Of a stretch of DNA of 64,000 nucleotides, positions 52,487 to 60,139 are shown one piece after another. The position numbers and the translations under genes are program-made. Source of the DNA: CAINVV01 sp963663675 (lineage in GTDB: Bacteria; Bacteroidota; Bacteroidia; Bacteroidales; Prolixibacteraceae). Positions within the stretch are counted from its first letter, which is position 1; each line of letters begins with the position of its first letter. The notes below the pieces were generated by a model. It was not told the origin of the DNA and made no database searches. It worked only from the letters and a program-made list of their open reading frames with translations. The stretch lies in assembly GCA_963663675.1 (NCBI GenBank), contig OY760498.1, forward strand, positions 3,038,001 through 3,102,000. The letters are read 5' to 3'.

Positions 52487-55138
52487 ATGAGAAAATTGAT
52501 TCAATTTCTTATTATCCTGGCAGGTGTCACCAGTTCTTTTTTAACTGCCTCCGCACAGAAAAAGGACACCATACAGGTGGTCGGACATGCTCATATGGAC
52601 ATGAACTGGCTCTGGACCTACTCTGAAACCATGCAGATGTGCAATGACAATCTGCGCCAGGTAGTTGCTTTTATGAAAGAATTTCCGGACTATACAATGG
52701 TACAGAGCCAGGGAGCAGTCTATAATTTCGTGGAAATGGAAGATCCTCCCCTGATGGACCAGATCAGGAAATATGTGAAGGAAGGTCGTTTGGAACCTGT
52801 TGGAGGCATGTGGACTGAAGGGGATATGAATCTGACATCAGGAGAAGCTATTGCACGTTCTTTTTTGCTTGGCCAACGGTATTTTCAGAATAAGCTCGGA
52901 AAAATGGCGAAGGTTGGCTGGTTGCCCGATAATTTTGGCCACATATCACAAATGCCTCAGATATTGAAACTTGCAGGATGCGATTACTTCTATTTTCACC
53001 GCTGTAAACCATATGTGGGTACTTTCTGGTGGGTTGCCCCCGATTCCTCAAGGGTTTTATGTTATGCCAATGACGGATACAACGGAAACATTAACAAGGA
53101 ACTTAAAAAGGACATCGAAAAATTTTCTCCTAATAAACGCAGAATCCTGCAAATCACAGGTGTTGGCGATCATGGAGGTGGTCCTACAAGAGCCAACATC
53201 GATATGGTGCACCAGCTCGACAAAACACCGGAATTTCCGGCCATAAAATTTTCTACAGCATCTGATTTCTTCTCCAGGTCATCACACGAAATGACAGGCC
53301 GTCCCACTCACAGAGGTGAGATGCAGTTCATTTTTGAAGGGTGTTACACCAGCGTTGCCGGAATTAAGGAGGGCAACCGAAACAGTGAAAATGCCCTTTA
53401 TGCTGGTGAATTTTTCAATACTCTTCGTTGGCTTAAAGGTGATAAATATCCGAGAGATGAGTTTCACGAACTGTGGACAACAGTAACTTTCAATCAGTTT
53501 CATGATATCCTTCCGGGATCGGGAATCAATGAAGCAAACAAGGAGGCAGTTGCCCGTTACAGCGAAGTATTGCGCAAAACATCAGAACTAAGCAACAATG
53601 CATTCCGCAAAATGGCTGATGAAGTGAAGTTTCAGTCAGGGAAAGGACAACCGGTTGTCGCTTATAACCTTCAGCCCTATGCCGGCAAAAAAATAGTGGA
53701 AGCAAAAGTATATTCCCATGATGAACCGGCTACAGCAAAAATTGCCAGCTGGGGCAATTACTATGGCTCCAAAAACATCAAACCGGTTGATAAAGGGCAG
53801 GGAAATGTTCCAACTGTAATGGTTCAGGACGCATCAGGTAAAAATTATCCTGCACAGATTGTTTGGGCAAAATCCACTCCTCCGGGATATACTTCCAAAG
53901 TGCAGTTTGTCGTGGATGAGATGCCTGCCGGCGGGTATAAAACATTTTATGTTGATATGACAGTCCCAGGCAAGTACAATGAAGCTATTCCCTTTAAGGA
54001 CAACACCTTCGAAACTGACTTTTTTTCTGTCAGGTTTGACCTGAAAACAGGTGGAATCGTGAGTCTTTTTGATAAACGGTTAAAAAAAGAGTATGTCCGT
54101 CAAGGTGGTCAGCTTAATCAGTTGAAAATGTATCTTGAGGACAAAAAAGGAGGGATGAAATCCTGGACACTTAACAAAATTGTGAGACAGGAAGATGTCA
54201 GTAAAGTGGTAAGCGTGAAAGTGGTGGAAACAGGTCCGGTGAGAGCATGCGTTGAAACTGTAAAAACCTGGGGCAAGTCTCGCATTATAGAACGCACCAT
54301 ACTGTACAAATCGTACCCGCGCATCGATTATGACATGGAAGTTCACTGGCTGGAAACCGGCAGCGACTCAACAGATTCGCCTATGTTACGGGCGGAATTT
54401 CCTCTTGCGATCGAAAATGGCCGCTTCTTTTCACAAGTTCCTTTCGACGTGGTGGAGAGAGCAGTGGATGGCACTTTGAACGGTAAACCGGCTCCGGAAT
54501 GGCTTAAACACTCTACCGCAACAGGCAGCAGTGCGCTCAACAATGACGCCCAGGAAGTTCCGGCACAAAAATGGGTTGATATCAGCAACGGGAATGAAGG
54601 TATCGCGTTGCTGAACAAAACAAAATACGGACATTCTTTCTCGAAGGGCAACCTGAGAATCACCTTGATGCGTTCTGGAGGTGAACCCGACATTTATCCC
54701 AATCTTGGCAAGTACAATATCAGTTACTCCTTGTTCCCGCACGCAGGAGACTGGAAATCAGGAGTCTGGTCTGAGGGTGAAGATTTTAATGTACCTGTTT
54801 TTGCGGCTGAACCACCTTCCATGGCGCTGATCAGGGAACATGCCACTGCACCGGAAGAAGGTTCCTTCTTCTCCCTGGATTCAAAAAGTGTGGCTATTAC
54901 CGGCATTAAACAGGCAGAAGAAGGTAAGGAGCTGATTATAAGGCTAGCAGAAATAGAAGGTAAAGAAGCGATCGTCAACCTTAAATTGCCCGTCAGCATC
55001 AGCAATGCAAGAAGGCTAAATATTATTGAATTACCTCAGGAGACTGGTACGAAGCCAATCATAAAAGAAAATTCAGTTCAGGTTAAATTACGGGCACATG
55101 AGATTGTTACTTTGGGTCTGACTCCAAGGGGCCATTAA
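52487..55138 (+). CDS. GH38 alpha-mannosidase with a Sec signal peptide
   Basis: The 883-residue enzyme has a Sec signal peptide ending near LTASAQ. Zinc ligands His36 and Asp38 lie in GHAHMDMNWLWTYSE and the likely nucleophile Asp148 in GWLPDNFGHISQMPQ. VGDHGGGPTRANID and FNQFHDILPGSGINEAN complete the family motifs. It is clearly related to the Tat-exported GH38 but diverged, so the two enzymes probably cut different mannosidic linkages. It is followed by a thioredoxin-like gene after 75 bases. Confidence 0.94.
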   Translation: MRKLIQFLIILAGVTSSFLTASAQKKDTIQVVGHAHMDMNWLWTYSETMQMCNDNLRQVVAFMKEFPDYTMVQSQGAVYNFVEMEDPPLMDQIRKYVKEGRLEPVGGMWTEGDMNLTSGEAIARSFLLGQRYFQNKLGKMAKVGWLPDNFGHISQMPQILKLAGCDYFYFHRCKPYVGTFWWVAPDSSRVLCYANDGYNGNINKELKKDIEKFSPNKRRILQITGVGDHGGGPTRANIDMVHQLDKTPEFPAIKFSTASDFFSRSSHEMTGRPTHRGEMQFIFEGCYTSVAGIKEGNRNSENALYAGEFFNTLRWLKGDKYPRDEFHELWTTVTFNQFHDILPGSGINEANKEAVARYSEVLRKTSELSNNAFRKMADEVKFQSGKGQPVVAYNLQPYAGKKIVEAKVYSHDEPATAKIASWGNYYGSKNIKPVDKGQGNVPTVMVQDASGKNYPAQIVWAKSTPPGYTSKVQFVVDEMPAGGYKTFYVDMTVPGKYNEAIPFKDNTFETDFFSVRFDLKTGGIVSLFDKRLKKEYVRQGGQLNQLKMYLEDKKGGMKSWTLNKIVRQEDVSKVVSVKVVETGPVRACVETVKTWGKSRIIERTILYKSYPRIDYDMEVHWLETGSDSTDSPMLRAEFPLAIENGRFFSQVPFDVVERAVDGTLNGKPAPEWLKHSTATGSSALNNDAQEVPAQKWVDISNGNEGIALLNKTKYGHSFSKGNLRITLMRSGGEPDIYPNLGKYNISYSLFPHAGDWKSGVWSEGEDFNVPVFAAEPPSMALIREHATAPEEGSFFSLDSKSVAITGIKQAEEGKELIIRLAEIEGKEAIVNLKLPVSISNARRLNIIELPQETGTKPIIKENSVQVKLRAHEIVTLGLTPRGH

Positions 55139-55213
55139 TAAATTCGGAGGCGAAATTGGTTCCCGGTTATTCAAATATATCCATCTGATAATCTATGTAT
55201 TAAACCATTTACC

Positions 55214-56023
55214 ATGAAAAAAACCATCCTTTTCCTGATGACTGTTTTTGTTGCAGGGAATCTGACGGCACAAATGATATGGTTAAGTAATCCTGACAAG
55301 GCAAAGGAAGTTGCCAACGAATTAAACAAGTTAATTGTGATGGACTTTGGTGCGGGCTGGTGTGCCCCATGCCGGGCTATGGACCAAATGGTTTGGGAAT
55401 GTTCTGAAATGGACACAATCGCTAAAAATTTTGTGGCATTGAAAATTAACATTGACCATGACCGTTTTACCCCGGGTCTCTATTCAGTCTCCGGGATCCC
55501 TAAAGTAGTGATAGCAACATCTTCCGGATTTCCAATCTGGATGTCTACAGGATTTAACACTGCCGAACCGTATCTTGAAGTATTGCGTGCCATACCAATC
55601 AATGCGGGCGATCTGAATAAGAATTCAATTGCATTTGAAAAGGACAAGACAAACCTTAAAGCCAATTTGAACCTGGCACTTTCGTTTCAGATTGTTGGAA
55701 AGGATGTCAAAAGTGAAAGCCTGAAAAGCAAATTCCTGGAACGCAGTCAATATCTTTTTGGCAAAATACAGAAATTATCAACTGATATAATTCTTAATCA
55801 GCAAGTTGAACTTTATTCTGTTTTGAACACACTGTACCTTGGAAATTCGGAAAAAGCCCTTAAAGAAATAAATAAAATCAGTTCGGCGCCTGCAAATGGA
55901 AAAATTGAAGACCTCAGGCATTTTGTGCTGGCAAAATGTTTTTTGGATACCAAAAATCAGGATAATTTTATAAAGGAAAAACAACTGATCAAAAGCAAGG
56001 AGTTACGCTCACAACTGGAATAG
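55214..56023 (+). CDS. Exported thioredoxin-like protein with C-terminal helical repeat region
   Basis: The 269-residue protein has a signal peptide ending near AGNLTAQ, then a thioredoxin fold with active site WCAPC (Cys50 and Cys53) and the cis-proline loop SGIPKVV. Residues about 140-269 are helical, TPR-like (LGNSEKALKEINKISSAP). It should reduce or form disulfides in the periplasm. Placed between GH38 and GH29 genes, it may help fold cysteine-containing glycosidases, or the link may be only transcriptional. Confidence 0.82.
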   Translation: MKKTILFLMTVFVAGNLTAQMIWLSNPDKAKEVANELNKLIVMDFGAGWCAPCRAMDQMVWECSEMDTIAKNFVALKINIDHDRFTPGLYSVSGIPKVVIATSSGFPIWMSTGFNTAEPYLEVLRAIPINAGDLNKNSIAFEKDKTNLKANLNLALSFQIVGKDVKSESLKSKFLERSQYLFGKIQKLSTDIILNQQVELYSVLNTLYLGNSEKALKEINKISSAPANGKIEDLRHFVLAKCFLDTKNQDNFIKEKQLIKSKELRSQLE

Positions 56024-56074
56024 CACAACAATTCAGATATACAACAAATACTTATTAAACAACCACTTACACTT

Positions 56075-57442
56075 ATGAAAGAAAATTCAAGAATCAAAAT
56101 CATCACCCTGACATTGATGTTTATACTTCTTATGCAGGGTTTTGTACAGGCTCAGGTTAATTACAAAACAGAAACTCCTGAACAAAAAAGCAAACGGATG
56201 GCCTGGTGGACTGATGCCCGATTCGGCATGTTTATCCATTGGGGATTGTATGCCTTACCTGCCCGTCATGAATGGGTAAAGAACTATGAGAGAATGACGA
56301 ATGAACAGTATCAGAAATATTTTGAAGAATATAATCCGGATCTCTATAATCCCAAAGAATGGGCACGCATGGCCAAAGAAGCCGGAATGAAATATGTTGT
56401 CCTGACAGCTAAACACCATGAAGGATTCTGTAATTTCGATTCCAAATACACGGATTATAAGTCAACCAATACAAAATTTGGCAGGGATGTTGTAAAGGAG
56501 TACGTGGAAGCTCTAAGAGCTGAAGGACTGAAAGTCGGTTTCTACTATTCCCTGATTGACTGGCATCATCCTGATTACACCATAGACAGGGTGCATCCGC
56601 AGCGCCAGGAATCGGACTCAGCCTATGCCAGGCTGAATAAAGGTAAAGACATGACCAAATACCGCGAATACCTTAAAAACCAGGTTCGTGAGTTACTAAC
56701 CAATTATGGTAAAATAGATGTGATCTGGTTCGATTTTTCATTCCCGGGAAAAAACGGAAAGGGGCATGAAGACTGGGATTCAGAAGGCCTTCTTAAAATG
56801 GTTCGTGAACTGCAACCCAATATTATCATTGATGACCGGCTGGATCTCAAAGACAAAGATTATGGATGGGATTTTGAATCTCCCGAACAATACAAAGTTG
56901 AAAAATGGCCGGAACGCAATGGCAAGAAAGTATATTGGGAAACCTGCCAGACTTTCTCCGGATCATGGGGATATTACAGGGACGAAACAAGTTGGAAAAG
57001 TCCCGCTCAGTTGCTTGAACTACTGATTGAATCTGTAAGCAAAGGGGGCAACTTATTACTCAATGTCGGTCCCACAGCCCGGGGATTATTTGACTACAGG
57101 GCGCAAGACCGCCTCAAGGCAATGGGCGAATGGATGAAATACAACAACCGCTCTATCTATGGCTGTACTGAGGCTCCTGCCGAATTCACAGCTCCTGACA
57201 ATACACTTCTCACCTACAATGAAAAGACGAAAAGGCTGTACATTCACCTGTTGTCCTACCCTATGGGAAACCTGAAGATGAAGAACATAGCAGACAAAAT
57301 CAAATATATTCAGTTTCTTCATGATGCATCTGAAATCAGATATCGTACCGGGAAAGATGAAGATAGCCAGTCTGTAAATCTACAACTTCCGGTTCTGAAA
57401 CCACCGATGGAAATTCCTGTATTGGAGGTTATTCTGAAGTAA
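56075..57442 (+). CDS. GH29 alpha-L-fucosidase, exported
   Basis: The 455-residue enzyme has a signal peptide ending near GFVQAQ. The GH29 barrel shows FGMFIHWGLYALPARHEW, KYVVLTAKHHEGFCNFDS and the nucleophile strand IDVIWFDFSFPGKN, with Asp220 as the likely nucleophile. A C-terminal beta domain follows from about residue 370. It releases alpha-linked fucose; the acid/base residue is not conserved across the family and was not assigned. It is the last gene of the glycosidase region and is followed by a large inverted-repeat structure. Confidence 0.93.
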   Translation: MKENSRIKIITLTLMFILLMQGFVQAQVNYKTETPEQKSKRMAWWTDARFGMFIHWGLYALPARHEWVKNYERMTNEQYQKYFEEYNPDLYNPKEWARMAKEAGMKYVVLTAKHHEGFCNFDSKYTDYKSTNTKFGRDVVKEYVEALRAEGLKVGFYYSLIDWHHPDYTIDRVHPQRQESDSAYARLNKGKDMTKYREYLKNQVRELLTNYGKIDVIWFDFSFPGKNGKGHEDWDSEGLLKMVRELQPNIIIDDRLDLKDKDYGWDFESPEQYKVEKWPERNGKKVYWETCQTFSGSWGYYRDETSWKSPAQLLELLIESVSKGGNLLLNVGPTARGLFDYRAQDRLKAMGEWMKYNNRSIYGCTEAPAEFTAPDNTLLTYNEKTKRLYIHLLSYPMGNLKMKNIADKIKYIQFLHDASEIRYRTGKDEDSQSVNLQLPVLKPPMEIPVLEVILK

Positions 57443-57477
57443 ACTGATAAGGTAGTTTCAAAAACAATAATAATGAG

Positions 57478-57547
57478 CCGCAAAGGTCGTATATAGCCAA
57501 ATTCAATTTTCAATGTTGAATTTGCTATTCAATACCGGGCTTTGCGG
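57478..57547. repeat. Nested inverted repeat between convergent GH29 and glpF genes
   Basis: The outer arms CCGCAAAG (57478-57485) and CTTTGCGG (57540-57547) are perfect over eight bases. Inside, CAAATTCAA (57498-57506) and TTGAATTTG (57516-57524) are perfect over nine, and the stem extends by ATAGC/GCTAT past one bulged C. The element lies between two converging genes. It could act as a bidirectional transcription stop, although it lacks a T run. Confidence 0.55.
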
Positions 57548-57580
57548 TTAATTATATCCTTTGATGAACCCTTCCTCCTT

Positions 57581-58294
57581 TCAGATACTATTGAATATCA
57601 GAAACATTACAGATGCACTAAGGGCTCCCAAAATGGGCCCAAGAACGGGCACCCAGGCATATTTCCAGTCACTGTCCCGCTTGTTGGGAATCGGAAGAAA
57701 ATAATGCATGATACGTGGACCCAGGTCACGTGCCGGATTGATTGCATAACCTGTCGGACCGCCGAGAGACAAACCAAGGCCGAGAACGACCAATGCAACA
57801 GGCAGTGCATTCAAGGCGCCCAGTCCGACTTCCGGAACAGCCATATACAGAACAGCCATAACAAGCAAGTGTGTTCCAATCATTTCCGTTAGTACATTGT
57901 ACCAGTAACTCCGGATACGCGGACCGGTACAAAACACACCCAGTTTTGCATTTTGATCTGCAGTCTCATCAAAATGCTTTTTGTAAGCCAGCCACACCAA
58001 TCCGGCGCCGAACATGGCCCCAAGCATTTGAGCCAGTATGTAAAGGGGCAATAATGAAAGTGGAAATTTATGTGAGATGACCAGGGCCACAGTGATCGCC
58101 GGGTTCAGGTGTGCGCCACTTATCGGCGCAGCCAAAAGTACTCCGGTGAAGACCCCGATAGCCCATCCAAACGTGATAACAATCCATCCACTCTTATTTC
58201 CAAGTGTTTTATCAAGCGATACATTGGCACATACACCTCCTCCAAGTAAGAGTATTATGGCTGTCCCAAAGAATTCTCCAAAAAATGGACTCAT
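57581..58294 (-). CDS. glpF: Glycerol uptake facilitator (aquaglyceroporin)
   Basis: The 237-residue inner-membrane channel has six membrane helices and two half-helix loops with NPA boxes at 64-66 (AHLNPAITV) and 186-188 (AINPARDLG). The aspartate after the second box (NPARD) marks glycerol facilitators rather than water-only aquaporins. It lies 42 bases behind glpK on the same strand, so glycerol entry and phosphorylation are co-expressed. Glycerol-3-phosphate dehydrogenase is not in the window. Confidence 0.95.
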   Translation of the reverse strand: MSPFFGEFFGTAIILLLGGGVCANVSLDKTLGNKSGWIVITFGWAIGVFTGVLLAAPISGAHLNPAITVALVISHKFPLSLLPLYILAQMLGAMFGAGLVWLAYKKHFDETADQNAKLGVFCTGPRIRSYWYNVLTEMIGTHLLVMAVLYMAVPEVGLGALNALPVALVVLGLGLSLGGPTGYAINPARDLGPRIMHYFLPIPNKRDSDWKYAWVPVLGPILGALSASVMFLIFNSI

Positions 58295-58336
58295 ATTTTC
58301 TTTTTATGATTTGATTGCTGTTTTAATTTAATATTC

Positions 58337-59830
58337 TCAATCTTCTTCCGCCCATGCAGTAGCAGCTTTCACAGCGCGTTTCCATCCTTTTATCAGCGTG
58401 GTTGTTTCATCTGCAGGTATACCAGGCGTAAAAGTTCTGTCAATTTTCCATTGGGTACGGATCTCTTCGATATCGCTCCAGTAATTTATCGCGAGACCGG
58501 CGAGGTATGCTGCACCGAGCGCTGTCGTTTCAGTTATCACCGGCCTGACGACACTGGTCTGTAAAAGGTCAGACTGAAACTGAAGAAGATTGTTATTGAC
58601 CGTTGCCCCACCATCCACTCTTAATTCGCGTATGTTGACACCAGAATCCATCTGCATGGCCAGCAAGACTTCCAGTGTCTGAAATGCAATGCTGTCAACA
58701 GCCGCCCTGGCAATGTGCGCGGCAGTAGAACCCCTTGTGATACCTACAATTATGCCGCGGGCATGCTGATTCCAGTAAGGAGCACCCAACCCGGCAAATG
58801 CCGGAACAAAATAGACACCTTCACTGCATTTTACCCTGGCAGCAAGTTTTTCAACATCCGAGGATTTGCGGATAATCCCTAGACTGTCGCGGAGCCATTG
58901 TACGACCGCTCCTCCAATAAAAATACTTCCTTCCAGGGCGTAAGTTGTTTTCCCTCCAATTTGCCAGGCAACAGTTGTGAGCAATTGGTTTTTCGACTCA
59001 ATGGGTTTATCTCCTATGTTCATCATCATGAAACATCCGGTGCCATAGGTGTTCTTCACCATGCCGGGCTCAATGCACATCTGACCAAATAGCGCTGACT
59101 GCTGATCCCCGGCTATGCCACAAATTGGCCTGGGTGGACCAAAATCGCCGGAAGTCATGCCATAAATTTCGCTGGACGATTTCACGGTTGGAAGTATCGC
59201 TGCGGGAATGCCGAATAACTCAAGCAATTCATTGTCCCACTGGAGGGTATGAATATTAAAAAGCATTGTCCTTGAGGCGTTTGACACATCCGTAATATGT
59301 AACTGGCCCTGTGTAAGTTTCCATACAAGCCAGGAATCAATGGTACCAAAGGCAAGTGTTCCCTTATTTGCCAAATCCATGGCGCCATCTACATTTTGTA
59401 ATATCCACCGGACTTTCGTCGCTGAAAAATAGGCGTCCGGTATCAATCCTGTTTTGTCCAGAATCATTTGACCGAAACCATCCTTTTTCAGTTGATCACA
59501 ATAATCAGCTGTTCTGCGGTCTTGCCACACTATCGCATTGTACAAAGGCTTGCCGGTGGTTCTGTCCCAAACAACAGTTGTCTCCCGTTGATTTGTGATA
59601 CCAATTCCCGCTATACTGGCTCCGGTCAACCCGGTTTTTGTCAATGCTTCGACGACGACGCCGGCCTGGGTCGACCAGATCTCTTCCGGATCATGCTCCA
59701 CCCATCCGGGTCTTGGATAAATTTGAGTGAACTCCTTTTGTGCGGTAGAAACAGGCAAGCCATTGTGACCGAATACAATAGCGCGTGAACTGGTTGTACC
59801 CTGATCGAGCGACAGGATGTATTTTCTCAT
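58337..59830 (-). CDS. glpK: Glycerol kinase
   Basis: The 497-residue FGGY-family kinase phosphorylates glycerol to sn-glycerol 3-phosphate using ATP. The N-terminal phosphate loop is SLDQGTTSSRAIVFGHNG. WQDRRT near residue 107 and the C-terminal GGATVNNNLLQFQSD and ETTALGAAYLAG match glycerol kinase sugar- and nucleotide-binding segments. The length is the usual one. It is first in the glpK-glpF operon, with an imperfect inverted repeat (59847-59854/59861-59868) in its 5' region. Confidence 0.97.
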   Translation of the reverse strand: MRKYILSLDQGTTSSRAIVFGHNGLPVSTAQKEFTQIYPRPGWVEHDPEEIWSTQAGVVVEALTKTGLTGASIAGIGITNQRETTVVWDRTTGKPLYNAIVWQDRRTADYCDQLKKDGFGQMILDKTGLIPDAYFSATKVRWILQNVDGAMDLANKGTLAFGTIDSWLVWKLTQGQLHITDVSNASRTMLFNIHTLQWDNELLELFGIPAAILPTVKSSSEIYGMTSGDFGPPRPICGIAGDQQSALFGQMCIEPGMVKNTYGTGCFMMMNIGDKPIESKNQLLTTVAWQIGGKTTYALEGSIFIGGAVVQWLRDSLGIIRKSSDVEKLAARVKCSEGVYFVPAFAGLGAPYWNQHARGIIVGITRGSTAAHIARAAVDSIAFQTLEVLLAMQMDSGVNIRELRVDGGATVNNNLLQFQSDLLQTSVVRPVITETTALGAAYLAGLAINYWSDIEEIRTQWKIDRTFTPGIPADETTTLIKGWKRAVKAATAWAEED

Positions 59831-60139
59831 ACGTCAGTTTTGAAATCAGCTGAAAAGGAATTCAGTTGACAATTTCCATTAGTTTGAGTACCAAATTACA
59901 AAATTTTGACAACAAACAAGAATACTGTATACGGATACAGAACTGACAATTTATACTGTTCTAAAATGCCGATTGTTTAGAATGATTTTATAGAATGAAA
60001 TAAGAGATGAATCATTTCCAAAAAAACAGAAATGATCCCAAACAAAACAAAAAATTTACATGACAGTTAAACCAAAAACCAATATTTTAAAATGTCTCTA
60101 AATTCCGGATGTACTGTCAATGGATGATAGCCGCAGTTT
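59831..60139. other. 309-base intergenic region upstream of glpK, no gene
   Basis: This AT-rich region lies between the glpK start and the helicase stop, with both genes on the minus strand, so it should hold the glpK promoter. An imperfect inverted repeat (CAGCTGAA at 59847-59854, TTCAGTTG at 59861-59868, one G-U pair) lies 16-38 bases before the glpK ATG. No perfect TAnnTTTG box, RNA gene or terminator was recognised. Confidence 0.4.

Noticed and set aside
37017..57442. Canonical Sus-type polysaccharide utilization locus
   Set aside because: No SusC-like receptor or SusD-like lipoprotein is present, so it is described only as a glycosidase-rich region.
57478..57547. tRNA-like or CRISPR-like element
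   Set aside because: The nested arms form one long hairpin with a single copy in the window; there are no repeated units, spacers or tRNA loops.
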